From Micromonospora violae (GTDB taxonomy: Bacteria > Actinomycetota > Actinomycetes > Mycobacteriales > Micromonosporaceae), in NCBI RefSeq assembly GCF_004217135.1, contig NZ_SHKK01000001.1, forward strand, positions 186,001 through 250,000: 64,000 nucleotides of DNA. Direction: 5' to 3'. How positions within the stretch are numbered: position 1 is the stretch's first letter; each line of letters starts with the position of its first letter. Both the position numbers and the translations under genes were made by a program. The notes below the pieces were generated by a model. The model was not told the DNA's origin, searched no databases, and saw nothing but the letters and a program-made list of their open reading frames with translations. Below are positions 1-7,950 of the stretch, piece by piece.

Positions 1-275
1 GTGAAGAGCGGGTTCTCCAGGTGCCGCACCGAGTACTCGCCGTGCGCGAACAGCCACTCGAACCAGCTGTGGTCGGTGGGCAGGTGGGAGGAGACCCGGC
101 CGTTGACGTCACCCCAGTAGTTGAGGCAGACGAAGACGCCCAGCAGCACATAGGCTCCGAGGGCCAACAGGTCGGCTCGGGCCGGACGGCGTCGAGGCCG
201 CCGTGTCGACTCGACCTCGGCCGGGTCGGCGTCGGTCACGGGATTCAGCGAAGGGTCTATCACCGGCACAGCCAC
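1..275 (-). CDS. N-terminus of a polytopic membrane protein, possibly GT-C-like (partial)
   Basis: Only the first ~90 residues are present; the gene runs off the left edge. The N-terminus is an Arg-rich, cytoplasm-like stretch of about 40 residues. A hydrophobic segment follows (LLALGAYVLLGVFVCLNYWG), then a soluble loop with DHSWFEWLFAHG and HLENPLF. In my recollection that pattern follows the first transmembrane helix of actinobacterial membrane-embedded glycosyltransferase-like (GT-C) proteins. In-frame GTG codons at 275, 269 and 263 are all possible starts and none has a strong ribosome site. It is transcribed divergently from the gene at 381. A membrane protein is likely; the GT-C assignment is inference from loop resemblance. 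Confidence 0.5.
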   Translation of the reverse strand, partial: MAVPVIDPSLNPVTDADPAEVESTRRPRRRPARADLLALGAYVLLGVFVCLNYWGDVNGRVSSHLPTDHSWFEWLFAHGEYSVRHLENPLF

Positions 276-380
276 GACGCGCCATCGTACAGGCGAGGGT
301 GCGTCGCTTTTGCCGGGCCGGTACGCCCACGGTCGGTTTGCCGGACGTTGCTCCCGTTACGCGGTGATGAAGGGACGTAG

Positions 381-1658
381 TTGTCGATCATCGAACTGGG
401 CGAGGTCCGGGACGAGCCGGCAGCTTCTGCGCCGGCCCGCCGGCCGCGCGCCGCCGGCCGTCCGTCGCGCAGCGCGGCGGTGCTGGTGCTCGCCCTGCTG
501 GGGTTGGGTGGTGCGGCCCCGACACCGCAGCGGACGGTGTACGTCGTGCCGGGGTCGCCGATCTCCTCGGCGTACCTCGCCGCGGACAGCGTCTTCGTGG
601 TGGACCGGCCGGAACCCGAGGGGGGCCGCTACCTGACCGCGTACGCCCAGCCGACACCGACCGACGCTGGTGTGCGGCGGCGGTGGCGGGCGCCGCTGGC
701 CCGCTCCGGTGACGTCATCGATGTCCGGGTCGAACGGCGGCTGGTGCTGGCGGTGGCGGTCAACGCCCCGAACCAGCAGTTCCAGACCACCGCCTACGAC
801 GCCGCGACGGGCCGGCAGCGGTGGCAGCAGCCGGGCTCCGTCGACCCGACCGTCCACGACGGTCTGCTGCTGACGAATGTCCGGGAGGACGAGTCGAGCG
901 CGATGAGCGGGATCGACCCCGACTCCGGCGAGCTGATCTGGACGGTGCCGATCCAGTCCTCCACCGGCATCTCCTACCACCTTGTTGAGGGTCGGGTCGA
1001 CCAGTTCGTGCTGCTTCAGCCCAGCGGCGCGGTGCAGGTGCACGACGCCGGGACCGGCAGACTGCTGCGCAGCGTCGATACGCTGCCCGCCGACCGGAAG
1101 GCGTACCAGCGGATTCAGGTCGTCGGCGACCTGCTGCTGCTCGTCCCACCCGGCGCCAACCGGCTGGTGAGCTACGGGCTGGCCGATCTGTTGCCACGGT
1201 GGACGGTCGAGATGCCGTTGGTGGCCTACGTGGTCGGCTGCGCCGGTCTGCTCTGCGTGATTCCGCAGACCGGCGGCCTCCAGGTGCTCGACCCGGCCAC
1301 CGGGGCGGTGCGGTGGTCCGACCGGGGCCAGGACAACCTGGCCGACGTCCGAGATGGTCGGTTGTTGATGGCGAAGCCCGGCCGGGGGTACGAGGTGCGG
1401 GACGCGGCGACCGGGCAGGTACGAGCCGAGCTGGGCGCGTGGAGTCTGACGCGGGTGCTCCGACGGGTCGACCCGCTGGTCGGTGTGCGGCGGGGTGAGC
1501 GCGGTCGGATGCTCGTCGCCGAACTCGACCTGGTGGCCGGCGGAACACGGATCCTCGACGTGTTGCCGGGCATCGCCGGCGGTTGTCAGGCGTCCCTGCC
1601 GGTCCTGCTGTGCCAACGCCTCGACGGTACCTTCGGGCTGTGGCGGTTGACCCGATGA
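381..1658 (+). CDS. Membrane-anchored PQQ-type beta-propeller protein (tandem paralog 1)
   Basis: A 425-residue protein. A short cytoplasmic N-terminus begins SIIELGEVRDEP; one hydrophobic helix lies at about residues 30-48, and the rest is an extracytoplasmic domain built from repeats such as AATGRQRWQQPG, DSGELIWTVP and ATGAVRWSDRG. These are typical PQQ/quinoprotein-like beta-propeller blades. No dehydrogenase catalytic residues are obvious, so a binding or scaffold role is likelier than enzymatic activity. The TTG start at 381 follows an AAGGGA ribosome site at 370-375; the ATG at 367 is out of frame. The next gene is a paralog of identical length overlapping by ATGA, so the two are probably co-translated. 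Substrate is unknown. Confidence 0.75.
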   Translation: MSIIELGEVRDEPAASAPARRPRAAGRPSRSAAVLVLALLGLGGAAPTPQRTVYVVPGSPISSAYLAADSVFVVDRPEPEGGRYLTAYAQPTPTDAGVRRRWRAPLARSGDVIDVRVERRLVLAVAVNAPNQQFQTTAYDAATGRQRWQQPGSVDPTVHDGLLLTNVREDESSAMSGIDPDSGELIWTVPIQSSTGISYHLVEGRVDQFVLLQPSGAVQVHDAGTGRLLRSVDTLPADRKAYQRIQVVGDLLLLVPPGANRLVSYGLADLLPRWTVEMPLVAYVVGCAGLLCVIPQTGGLQVLDPATGAVRWSDRGQDNLADVRDGRLLMAKPGRGYEVRDAATGQVRAELGAWSLTRVLRRVDPLVGVRRGERGRMLVAELDLVAGGTRILDVLPGIAGGCQASLPVLLCQRLDGTFGLWRLTR

Positions 1659-2932
1659 CCGGGCCGGTGATCGACCTCGGCGAGTTGCGGCACGGCCCCG
1701 ACCCGGAGCCGTCGCTGCGCCCACCCCGCGCGCAGAGTCGTCCGCTGCGCTGCGCGCTGGTCGTGCTGCTCGCGCTGGTCACGCTCGCCGCCGCCGACGT
1801 TGCGCCGCCCCGGCTGGCCCCGGTGACGCTGTCGGCCCGGCCCGGGTCCGACGTCATGATCGACGGTGACCGCCTCCTGATCCTGGAGCCGTCAAGCCAG
1901 TCGCGACCTGGGCGGCTGGCCGCGTATCACCTGCCCGGCGGCGAGCTGGTCTGGCAGGTGCCGCTGTCGACGGAGGCCCGGTACTGGGGAATGACCGCGC
2001 TGGCCGGGATGGTGCTGGCCACCGGGTACGAGATCGGTCCGCAGGGCCGGGGGAACCTCACGATGGCACTGGACCGGGCGACCGGGGCGTACCGGTGGCA
2101 GCAGCCGGGCACCGTTTTCGAACTGGTCGACGGCAACCTGCTGCTGCGCACCGGTGGTGAGACCGAACCGTCCGGTGTGCGCGCGATCGATCCGTGCTGC
2201 GGCACCGTGCGTTGGCAGCTCGCCGGCGTCAGCGCCGCGGTGACCCTGCGCGGCACCGAGCGCGGGGTGGACCGGGTGGTGTTCAACCAGTTGGACGGGC
2301 CGGTCGAGGTACGCGACGCGACCACCGGCGCGGTGCTGGCCCGCGCCGATCTGCGCCCGCCCGACGGCGGTCCGATCGATCTGGACGTGATGGACGACCT
2401 GCTGGTGGCGCACGACAGGGGCGCGGGCACGATCACCGCGTACGGGTTGGACCAGCTCGACAAACGCTGGACCCGCACGAGGGTGCAGATCGACTTCGCG
2501 TTGGACTGCGGCCCGGTCCTCTGTATGCGCGCCACCAACGAGATGCAGGCGGTCGACCGGATGACCGGCGAGGTGCGCTGGAGCAGCAGCCGGTGGGGGT
2601 GGGCCTGGCCGGCCGGCGGGCGGCTGATGGCCAACCTCAGCGGCGTCGGCCCGTTGGAGCAGTACCTGGTGCTCGATGCGCTGACCGGCCGGCAGTTGGC
2701 CGACCTGGGCCGGTGGGAGCTGTACCAACTTGGTCCTGGGGGCCGGCTGGTCGGCATCCGCCGGCATCCCGACGGCGGGGTGCTCGTCGGCGAGTTGGAC
2801 ATCGGCGCGGGAACGGTGCGCATCGTGGATGTGCTGCGCGATGCCACCGGGGAGTGTCAGGTGGTCACCGGTTACCTGGTGTGCAATGCCGCCGCGCCCA
2901 GCTCGTACCAGCTCTGGAAACTGGCCGGCTGA
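1655..2932 (+). CDS. Membrane-anchored PQQ-type beta-propeller protein (tandem paralog 2)
   Basis: A 425-residue paralog of the preceding gene with the same layout. The N-terminus starts TGPVIDLGELRHGPDP, one membrane helix lies near residues 32-50, and propeller blades follow (ATGAYRWQQPG, CCGTVRWQLAG, MTGEVRWSSSR). The ATG at 1655 overlaps the previous stop as ATGA, which I prefer to the upstream in-frame start at 1583 inside the previous gene. Both paralogs share an N-terminal cytoplasmic motif of the form I-(E/D)-L-G-E-(V/L)-R, suggesting a common cytosolic contact. The stop at 2932 directly abuts the stop of the convergent gene. Function is unknown; probably part of a cell-surface pair. 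Confidence 0.75.
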   Translation: MTGPVIDLGELRHGPDPEPSLRPPRAQSRPLRCALVVLLALVTLAAADVAPPRLAPVTLSARPGSDVMIDGDRLLILEPSSQSRPGRLAAYHLPGGELVWQVPLSTEARYWGMTALAGMVLATGYEIGPQGRGNLTMALDRATGAYRWQQPGTVFELVDGNLLLRTGGETEPSGVRAIDPCCGTVRWQLAGVSAAVTLRGTERGVDRVVFNQLDGPVEVRDATTGAVLARADLRPPDGGPIDLDVMDDLLVAHDRGAGTITAYGLDQLDKRWTRTRVQIDFALDCGPVLCMRATNEMQAVDRMTGEVRWSSSRWGWAWPAGGRLMANLSGVGPLEQYLVLDALTGRQLADLGRWELYQLGPGGRLVGIRRHPDGGVLVGELDIGAGTVRIVDVLRDATGECQVVTGYLVCNAAAPSSYQLWKLAG

Positions 2933-4057
2933 TCACCAGTTGGCCTGGGCGGGCGGCGGCGGCAGCGGCACCGACGCGGGTCGCAGCACGTACGCCACCC
3001 CGCCGCTGCCGCGCTGCCAGACGGTCTCGAAACCCTGCCGGGGCACGGTACGACGGACCGCGTCGTCGTCCGGGGCGTACGGGTCGTTGAGCACCGGGTC
3101 GCCGTCGGTGGTGAAGCCGACCAGCACCATCAGGTGCCCGCGGGTGTCGTACCCGAGCCCCGGCACCTCGTCGGCCCGGAACGCGGCGGAGACGATCAGG
3201 GGGATGCCGGCGGCGATGAACGCCTCCGCCTCGTTCAGCGACCGCAGGCGGGTGACGAACGCGTCCACCCCGTGCAGTCCGGCGTACGCGGTGTTGAACG
3301 GCCAGTTGCCGGCCCCGGCGTACGCGTGGTCGTAGCAGTGTCGGGCAGCGTGCACCACCACCGGACGAGGGCCGGACGGCTCCACCCAGGCGTAGTGCTC
3401 CGGCGTCGGCTCGGCACCCCAGTAGGCGAGCACCATCGAGGTGCAGGTGGGGCTGCACCAGGAGTCGCCGCCGCCACCCCACTGCGGGTACTGGCCGGCG
3501 TGCAGCCGCTGCGAGTAGCGCGGCACGTCCAGCACGATCCCATGGGCGGCGGACGAGGCGGGCGACGGTGCACCGGTCGGGCCGGGTAACGCGGGGCCGG
3601 TGGCGACCGCGCCGATGCTGCGCAGCACCGGGCCGCTCGGGCTGCCGGCCGGTCGGTGCAGTGTCACCCGCGCCTGCCAGCCGGTGACCGTCGCGCCGGT
3701 CACGACCAGGGTGTCGGTGTCGACAGCGGCGTCGCCGTCGCGCTGCCCGGGTATCGAGGTGCGTCGTACCGCCCGGTCGTCGGCCGCCCAGCGGGCCAGC
3801 CGGTACCAGCCGGTGGCGGGCGCGTCGTCGTGCCAGCCGCGTAGCTCGACCTCGATCCAGCAGCCGTCCGGGGTGTCGGCGGTCCAGGACGGCACCACCT
3901 CGGCGACGGCGAAGCCGACCCGCACCGGCGGTGACGTCCAGGCGCTCCGCTCGTCGTCGCCGGCCACGCCCTCGACACTGCCCGCTGCCGAGTCGGCCGG
4001 TAGGTGGAAGCCCCGGTAGGCGATGTCCCGCCGGGTGGGTGGTGCCGCGATTGTCAT
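2933..4057 (-). CDS. C39-like (papain-fold) peptidase
   Basis: A 374-residue protein. The N-terminal ~190 residues look like a beta-rich domain (WIEVELRGWH, GWYRLARW). The C-terminal half matches the Peptidase_C39-like family: a catalytic Cys in DSWCSPTCTSMVLAYWG, a His in DTRGHLMVLVGF, and the C-terminal NDPYAPDDD acidic site. No signal peptide is visible after the ATG at 4057, so either it acts in the cytoplasm or export is by a non-classical route. Upstream in-frame starts extend far through sequence with no coding support. Converges on the propeller gene and diverges from the response regulator at 4200. Natural substrate unknown. Confidence 0.72.
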   Translation of the reverse strand: MTIAAPPTRRDIAYRGFHLPADSAAGSVEGVAGDDERSAWTSPPVRVGFAVAEVVPSWTADTPDGCWIEVELRGWHDDAPATGWYRLARWAADDRAVRRTSIPGQRDGDAAVDTDTLVVTGATVTGWQARVTLHRPAGSPSGPVLRSIGAVATGPALPGPTGAPSPASSAAHGIVLDVPRYSQRLHAGQYPQWGGGGDSWCSPTCTSMVLAYWGAEPTPEHYAWVEPSGPRPVVVHAARHCYDHAYAGAGNWPFNTAYAGLHGVDAFVTRLRSLNEAEAFIAAGIPLIVSAAFRADEVPGLGYDTRGHLMVLVGFTTDGDPVLNDPYAPDDDAVRRTVPRQGFETVWQRGSGGVAYVLRPASVPLPPPPAQANW

Positions 4058-4199
4058 GCCAGGTCCGTCCGTCGTTCGGTGCCGCCGGCCAGCATCGCGT
4101 ACGCCGCGCTGGCCCGCAACGCCGCCCGGCGCGGACGGCGAGGGACGATGGTTGCCGGCCGGCACTAGGTTGTCGGTGGTCAGCAGCGAGGAGGCCGGG

Positions 4200-4868
4200 A
4201 TGCGGGTACTGGTGGTCGAGGACGAGCGCAACCTCGCCGACGCGATCGCACGGGGGTTGCGCAAGCGGGGGATGGCGGTCGACGTGGCGTACGACGGCGA
4301 CGCCGGCCACGAGGCGGCGTTCGTCACCCGGTACGACGTGGTGGTGCTCGACCGGGACCTGCCCGGCGTCCACGGCGACCAGATCTGCGCCGACCTGGCG
4401 GCCTCCGGCGCGTTGACCCGGGTGCTGATGCTCACCGCCAGCGGCACGGTGGCCGACCGGGTGGAGGGGTTGCAGCTCGGGGCGGACGACTACCTGCCCA
4501 AACCGTTCGCCTTCGACGAGTTGGTCGCCCGGGTGCAGGCGCTGGGTCGACGGGCCACCCCGGCCGCGCCGCCGGTGCTCGAACTGGCCGACCTGGTGCT
4601 CGACCCGGCCCGCCGGGTGGCCACCCGCGCCGGTGTGCCGATGGACCTGACCAACAAGGAGTTCGGCGTGCTCAGCGAACTGCTCAAGGCGCGTGGCGCG
4701 GTGGTCTCCAGTGAGGAGTTGCTGGAACGGGTGTGGGACGCGAACACCGACCCGTTCACCACCATCGTCCGGGTCACCGTGATGACACTGCGCAAGAAGC
4801 TCGGTGACCCGCCGTTGATCGAGACGGTGGTCGGGGCGGGCTACCGCACGGCCGAGGTGCGCGCGTGA
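4200..4868 (+). CDS. OmpR/PhoB-family response regulator
   Basis: A 222-residue two-component regulator. The receiver domain (1-115) has the acidic pair E7/D8, the phospho-acceptor D51 in VVVLDRDLPG, the Thr of MLTASG and the Lys of DDYLPKPF. The C-terminal winged helix (about 130-220) has LTNKEFGVLSELL, the recognition region ending TVMTLRKKLG and the wing VVGAGYRTAEV. The ATG at 4200 follows a GAGGAGG ribosome site; the longer frame upstream is rejected. It lies 55 bp before its histidine kinase and is probably co-transcribed with it. Regulon not deducible from the window. Confidence 0.93.
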   Translation: MRVLVVEDERNLADAIARGLRKRGMAVDVAYDGDAGHEAAFVTRYDVVVLDRDLPGVHGDQICADLAASGALTRVLMLTASGTVADRVEGLQLGADDYLPKPFAFDELVARVQALGRRATPAAPPVLELADLVLDPARRVATRAGVPMDLTNKEFGVLSELLKARGAVVSSEELLERVWDANTDPFTTIVRVTVMTLRKKLGDPPLIETVVGAGYRTAEVRA

Positions 4869-4923
4869 GCGCGAGGAGTGAGCCGGGGTTGCGAGCCCCG
4901 CAGTCGCGAACCGAGGTGGCACG
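4869..4923 (+). repeat. Intercistronic repeat-like element with hairpin
   Basis: The 55 bp between regulator and kinase contain GCGAGGAGTGAGCC, then a stem CGGGG/CCCCG closed around TTGCGAG, then GCAGTCGCGAACCGAGG. It resembles, from memory, a short element often found at gene ends in Micromonosporaceae genomes; no second copy lies in this window. It could supply the kinase ribosome site (GAGG before GTG 4924) or tune downstream expression. The repeat status is recollection, not shown here. Confidence 0.4.
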
Positions 4924-6099
4924 GTGAGTCGCCGACTGCGGCCTACGTTGCGGTTGCGGTTGACCGTGCTCAACGGTGTGCTGCTCATCGGGGCGGGCGC
5001 GATCCTGGTGCTGCTGGCCTGGCTGTTGGTCCGCGACGCGTTGCGACCCACCGACGAGTTGGTGCCTGGCACGACCGTGCTGCTCTCCGACGGCCGGGAG
5101 ATGGACGCCGCCCAGTGGCAGCAGCAGTTGGTCGACGCCGCCTCGGGGGAACTGCTGGCCAAGGGCCTGGTCGCGTTGTTGGCGATCAGCGTGGTCGGGG
5201 TGGCCGGCGCGTACGCGGTCGCCGGCCGCGCGCTGCGCCCACTGCACCAGGTCACGGCGACCGCGCAGCGGCTCGGTGAGGCGACGCTGGATCAGCGGAT
5301 CGGTTACTCGGGCGCTGACGACGAGGTGGCCGAGCTGGCCAAGACGTTCGACGCCATGTTGGACCGGATCGCGTCCGCGTTCGAGGCCCAGAAGCGGTTC
5401 GTGGCGAATGCCTCGCACGAGCTGCGTACCCCGCTCGCGGTGATGCGGACGGAAATCGACGTGACGCTCAGCGACGACGACGCGGACGCCGCCGAGTACC
5501 GCCGGATGGCCACCGTCGTCCGTGATGCCTCGGAGCGGGCCAACGGCCTCGTGGACGCGCTGCTGGTGTTGGCCCGCAGTGAGGCGCAGGCTGGGCGGCA
5601 GTTGGGCCGGCGTACGGAGTGTGACCTCGCCGCGGGCACGGCCAACGCGCTGTCGGCGATGCGCCGCGAGGTGGAACGGATCGGCCTTCGGGTGCAGACG
5701 TCGTTGGAGTCCGCGCCGGTGATCGGCGATCCGGGGCTGCTCGACCGGCTGGCCGGAAACCTGATCGAGAATGCGGTCCGCTACAACCACCTGCACGGCC
5801 GGCTCTGGGTGCGCACCGGCACCGACGGCGACCGATCCTGGCTGGTGGTGGGGAACACCGGCTTCGAGGTGGACCAGGCCGACGTGCCGGGGTTGTTCGA
5901 GCCGTTCCGGCGCGGTGGCCGGGAACGCACCGGGGCCCGGGGCTCCGGCCTGGGGTTGTCCATCGTCCGGGCGGTCTGCGCCGCGCACGGCGGTTCCGTA
6001 CGGGTGGTCGCGCAGCCTGGTGGCGGCCTGGAGGTGACGGTCACCCTGCCGTCGGCGGACGCGCCGGCGGTGCCTGGCACGGTGGCTACCGCCGGCTGA
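4924..6099 (+). CDS. Two-component sensor histidine kinase
   Basis: A 391-residue membrane kinase partnering the upstream regulator. Two membrane helices (about 14-37 and 81-99) bracket a short extracytoplasmic loop of ~40 residues. HAMP follows (about 100-155), then a HisKA dimerisation domain with phospho-accepting H165 in NASHELRTPLAVM. The HATPase_c domain (about 265-385) has an N box in LIENAVRYNHLHG, a G1-like box at VVGNTGFEV (the usual Asp position is weak) and a G2 box in GARGSGLGLSIV. Start is GTG 4924. The very small sensor loop argues for sensing at the membrane rather than binding a large ligand. C-terminal to G2 it ends normally. Confidence 0.92.
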   Translation: MSRRLRPTLRLRLTVLNGVLLIGAGAILVLLAWLLVRDALRPTDELVPGTTVLLSDGREMDAAQWQQQLVDAASGELLAKGLVALLAISVVGVAGAYAVAGRALRPLHQVTATAQRLGEATLDQRIGYSGADDEVAELAKTFDAMLDRIASAFEAQKRFVANASHELRTPLAVMRTEIDVTLSDDDADAAEYRRMATVVRDASERANGLVDALLVLARSEAQAGRQLGRRTECDLAAGTANALSAMRREVERIGLRVQTSLESAPVIGDPGLLDRLAGNLIENAVRYNHLHGRLWVRTGTDGDRSWLVVGNTGFEVDQADVPGLFEPFRRGGRERTGARGSGLGLSIVRAVCAAHGGSVRVVAQPGGGLEVTVTLPSADAPAVPGTVATAG

Positions 6100-6105
6100 C
6101 CGGGG

Positions 6106-6135
6106 TTGCGCGCCTCGCTCGGCCGATGGCAAGAT
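6106..6135 (+). promoter_or_regulatory. Candidate promoter for the uORF-VOC transcript
   Basis: TTGCGC (6106-6111), an 18-bp spacer, then CAAGAT (6130-6135): a weak sigma-70-like pair placing a transcript start about 25-30 bp before the upstream ORF at 6171. Spacing is acceptable but both hexamers are imperfect. Confidence 0.25.
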
Positions 6136-6170
6136 CGCATCGTCAGTTCGAGATGAAAGGGGGTGCGTTG

Positions 6171-6215
6171 ATGTCCACCAATGTTGGCTCCGCATCCCGG
6201 GTCCACGCCGGCTGA
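6171..6215 (+). CDS. Short upstream ORF / candidate leader peptide (14 aa)
   Basis: ATG at 6171 preceded by the strong purine-rich ribosome site GAAAGGGGG (6155-6163) encodes MSTNVGSASRVHAG and then stops. It is followed by about 128 nt of hairpins before the VOC gene. Ribosome-mediated attenuators of antibiotic-resistance genes in actinobacteria have this arrangement, so translation of the peptide may control downstream expression. The strong Shine-Dalgarno and the adjoining structures are seen directly; the leader role is inferred. Confidence 0.5.
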   Translation: MSTNVGSASRVHAG

Positions 6216-6343
6216 CGTCCCGGAGACGGAGCGCCCCCGCACGGGTTGGGCGCTGATCGCCCATTCGATGGGGAACCAGTTTCTGCGTGGTGTAACGCGC
6301 CCGGACTCGGGCGGCACCACGTGAACGCCGTGGAAGGACCACT
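6216..6343 (+). promoter_or_regulatory. Structured 5' leader with four hairpins before the VOC gene
   Basis: Four consecutive inverted repeats occupy this leader: 6230-6236/6248-6254 (AGCGCCC..GGGCGCT), 6260-6264/6268-6272 (CCCAT..ATGGG), 6298-6303/6308-6313 (CGCCCG..CGGGCG) and 6317-6321/6329-6333 (CCACG..CGTGG). The last pairs into the GG that begins the VOC ribosome site GGAAGGA (6332-6338), so it could hide the site. No oligo-U tract is visible. Confidence 0.45.
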
Positions 6344-6733
6344 GTGAGTTCGACGATCCACAACATCAGCATCGACTGTTCCGACACGTACGCCCTGGCC
6401 GGTTTCTGGTCGCAGGTCTTCGACTGCCCTCGGCAGCCTGACGACTTCCCCGGTGACCCGGAGGCGATGCTCCTGCCGCCGGGTGGCCCGGAGGTGCTCT
6501 TCATCGCGGTCCCGGAGGGCAAGTCGGTGAAGAACCGCCTGCACCTGGACCTTGAACCGGCCGACCGGACCCGGGCCGAGGAGGTCGAGCGACTGCTCGG
6601 CATCGGCGCGACGCTCGTCGACGACCGGACCCGACCGGACGGCACCGGTTGGGTGGTGCTCGCCGACCCGGAGGGCAACGAGTTCTGCGTGCTGCGCAGC
6701 GCTGCCGAGCGGGCAGCGGCGTCAGGCGCGTAG
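6344..6733 (+). CDS. VOC-family (glyoxalase/bleomycin-resistance-like) protein
   Basis: A 129-residue single-unit VOC protein of the Glyoxalase_6 type. Two beta-alpha-beta-beta-beta modules are recognisable: HNISIDCSDTYALAGFWSQVF at the start, and the C-terminal WVVLADPEGNEFCVLRS, which ends with the usual Glu-Phe metal/ligand signature. KNRLHLDLEP supplies a conserved His. Members of this family bind small molecules or act as metal-dependent lyases or dioxygenases; the substrate cannot be read from sequence. GTG start 6344 with ribosome site GGAAGGA. It is the only gene behind the structured leader, which suggests inducible, perhaps drug- or metabolite-dependent expression. Confidence 0.85.
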   Translation: MSSTIHNISIDCSDTYALAGFWSQVFDCPRQPDDFPGDPEAMLLPPGGPEVLFIAVPEGKSVKNRLHLDLEPADRTRAEEVERLLGIGATLVDDRTRPDGTGWVVLADPEGNEFCVLRSAAERAAASGA

Positions 6734-6746
6734 CTTCCGCCGTACG

Positions 6747-6788
6747 GCACGGGGCCCCGGCCACCCGAGGGTGGCCGGGGCCCCGTGC
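6747..6788. terminator. Bidirectional terminator hairpin
   Basis: Near-perfect inverted repeat: GCACGGGGCCCCGGCCACCC (6747-6766), a 2-nt centre, and its full complement (6769-6788). It lies exactly between the convergent VOC gene and the Pro-rich membrane protein. Confidence 0.85.
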
Positions 6789-6797
6789 TCGTCCAGC

Positions 6798-7727
6798 TCA
6801 GGACTGCTGTTCGACCTGACCCCGGATCGCGGCGAACTCGGCCTTCGCCTGGTCGGCGGTCTTGAAGTACATCACCACCATGCCCAGACTGCCCCGGTCG
6901 GCCCAGACACAGATGCCCAGCGGCACGGTCTCGACCTTGCCGTTGCCGCAGCGCGCCTCACCGCCGAGCGGGCCGGCGTCGATGGCCGTCATGCCGCTCA
7001 CCGTCAACTGCTCGTCGAGCCCCTGCACGTAGTCGTCGAGCGCCTTCTTCGGGTCCGCCAACAGCGCCGACACGCCCGTGATCATGACGAGGTCCTGCTT
7101 CGCCGGGTCACCGTAGAAGGCAGCGACGGTGCTCGTCTGGGTCCTCGCCGCCCCCTTCATCCCGCTGGCCGCCTGGTCGGCGGCCCGCTGCAGCTGCGGT
7201 TCGGTGAGCTTCGGCCGGCCGGCGAGGGTGGCCGGCGCGACCACCCGGGTCTTGCTGGCGTCCACGACCGAGCCCACGTCGTCCTTCACGACGAGCCAGG
7301 TGATCGCCGCGCCGCCGAGGCAGAGCACCAGCACCACGGCCAACACGATCAGAATGATCTTGCCGACGTTCGACTTCTTCGCCGGGGGCGGGCCACCGAC
7401 CAGGCCCGGGTCACCGTAGGGCTGACCGGGCTGCGCGGACGGGAAACCGGGCTGTGCGGCCGGAAAGCCCTGCGGCGCGGCCGGGTAGCCCTGCGGCGCG
7501 GCCGGGTAGCCGGGCTGCGCGGGCGGGACGCCGGGCTGCGCGGGCGGGAAGCCCTGGGGCGGAGGCGGGAAACCAGCGGGCTGCTGCGGCTGTCCCTGCG
7601 GCGGCGGCCAACCGCCCGGCTGCTGTGGCTGCCCCTGCGGCTGCGGCGGCGGCCAACCGCCGGGCTGCTGCGGCTGGTTGGGGGAATCGTGCGGCGGACC
7701 GTAGGGATTGGCCGGCGGCTGAGACAT
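6798..7727 (-). CDS. Pro/Gln/Gly-rich membrane protein
   Basis: A 309-residue protein. Residues 1-105 are low-complexity, made of PQQPGGWPPP-type and then QPGYPAAPQGYP-type units. A single membrane helix lies around 118-145 (IILIVLAVVLVLCLGGAAITWLV). An extracytoplasmic domain of about 160 residues follows, with two Cys (CGNGKVE, ICVWAD) that could pair. The topology (cytoplasmic Pro-rich tail, one helix, outer sensor-like domain) is common among uncharacterised actinobacterial surface proteins. The ATG at 7727 follows TTGGAG. No catalytic motif seen; function unknown. Confidence 0.75.
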   Translation of the reverse strand: MSQPPANPYGPPHDSPNQPQQPGGWPPPQPQGQPQQPGGWPPPQGQPQQPAGFPPPPQGFPPAQPGVPPAQPGYPAAPQGYPAAPQGFPAAQPGFPSAQPGQPYGDPGLVGGPPPAKKSNVGKIILIVLAVVLVLCLGGAAITWLVVKDDVGSVVDASKTRVVAPATLAGRPKLTEPQLQRAADQAASGMKGAARTQTSTVAAFYGDPAKQDLVMITGVSALLADPKKALDDYVQGLDEQLTVSGMTAIDAGPLGGEARCGNGKVETVPLGICVWADRGSLGMVVMYFKTADQAKAEFAAIRGQVEQQS

Positions 7728-7888
7728 CAGTCAGCTCCAAGATGGGGGTGCAAAACGTGTGATCCTAACCCGGGGCGCTGCCCGCCGTTGCCCCCGCACG
7801 GATCCGCACCCCGCGCTGGCCTGCCCACACACGACCGTGGTGGCCCCCGGCCGCACCCGGGCGCGGTGGCCGGCCGTCCACAAACGGC

Positions 7889-7931
7889 CGCGGTGGCCGT
7901 CCCGTGCACGAGGCACGGTCCGGCCACCGCG
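7889..7931 (-). terminator. Terminator hairpin after the fadAB operon
   Basis: Two-tier hairpin: an outer arm CGCGGTGGCCG (7889-7899) pairs with 7921-7931, and an inner CCGTGC/GCACGG pair closes a 5-nt loop. It sits 19 bp past the fadB stop. The surrounding 7728-7950 spacer shows nothing else I can support. Confidence 0.6.
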
Positions 7932-7950
7932 ACGGTGGTACGGCGATCGG

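Noticed and set aside
1583..1654. Upstream in-frame start of the second propeller gene
   Set aside because: Lies inside the first gene; ATGA overlap at 1655 is the better start.
357..1724. Long antisense ORF over the first propeller gene
   Set aside because: Composition typical of high-GC shadow frames; the + strand has ribosome site, domain pattern and a paralog.
2865..5255. 796-residue minus-strand ORF
   Set aside because: Only out-of-frame readings of the peptidase, regulator and kinase region; no family pattern.
7420..7727. Repetitive Pro/Gln DNA as a CRISPR-like array
   Set aside because: In-frame amino-acid repeats of a coding gene, no spacer structure.
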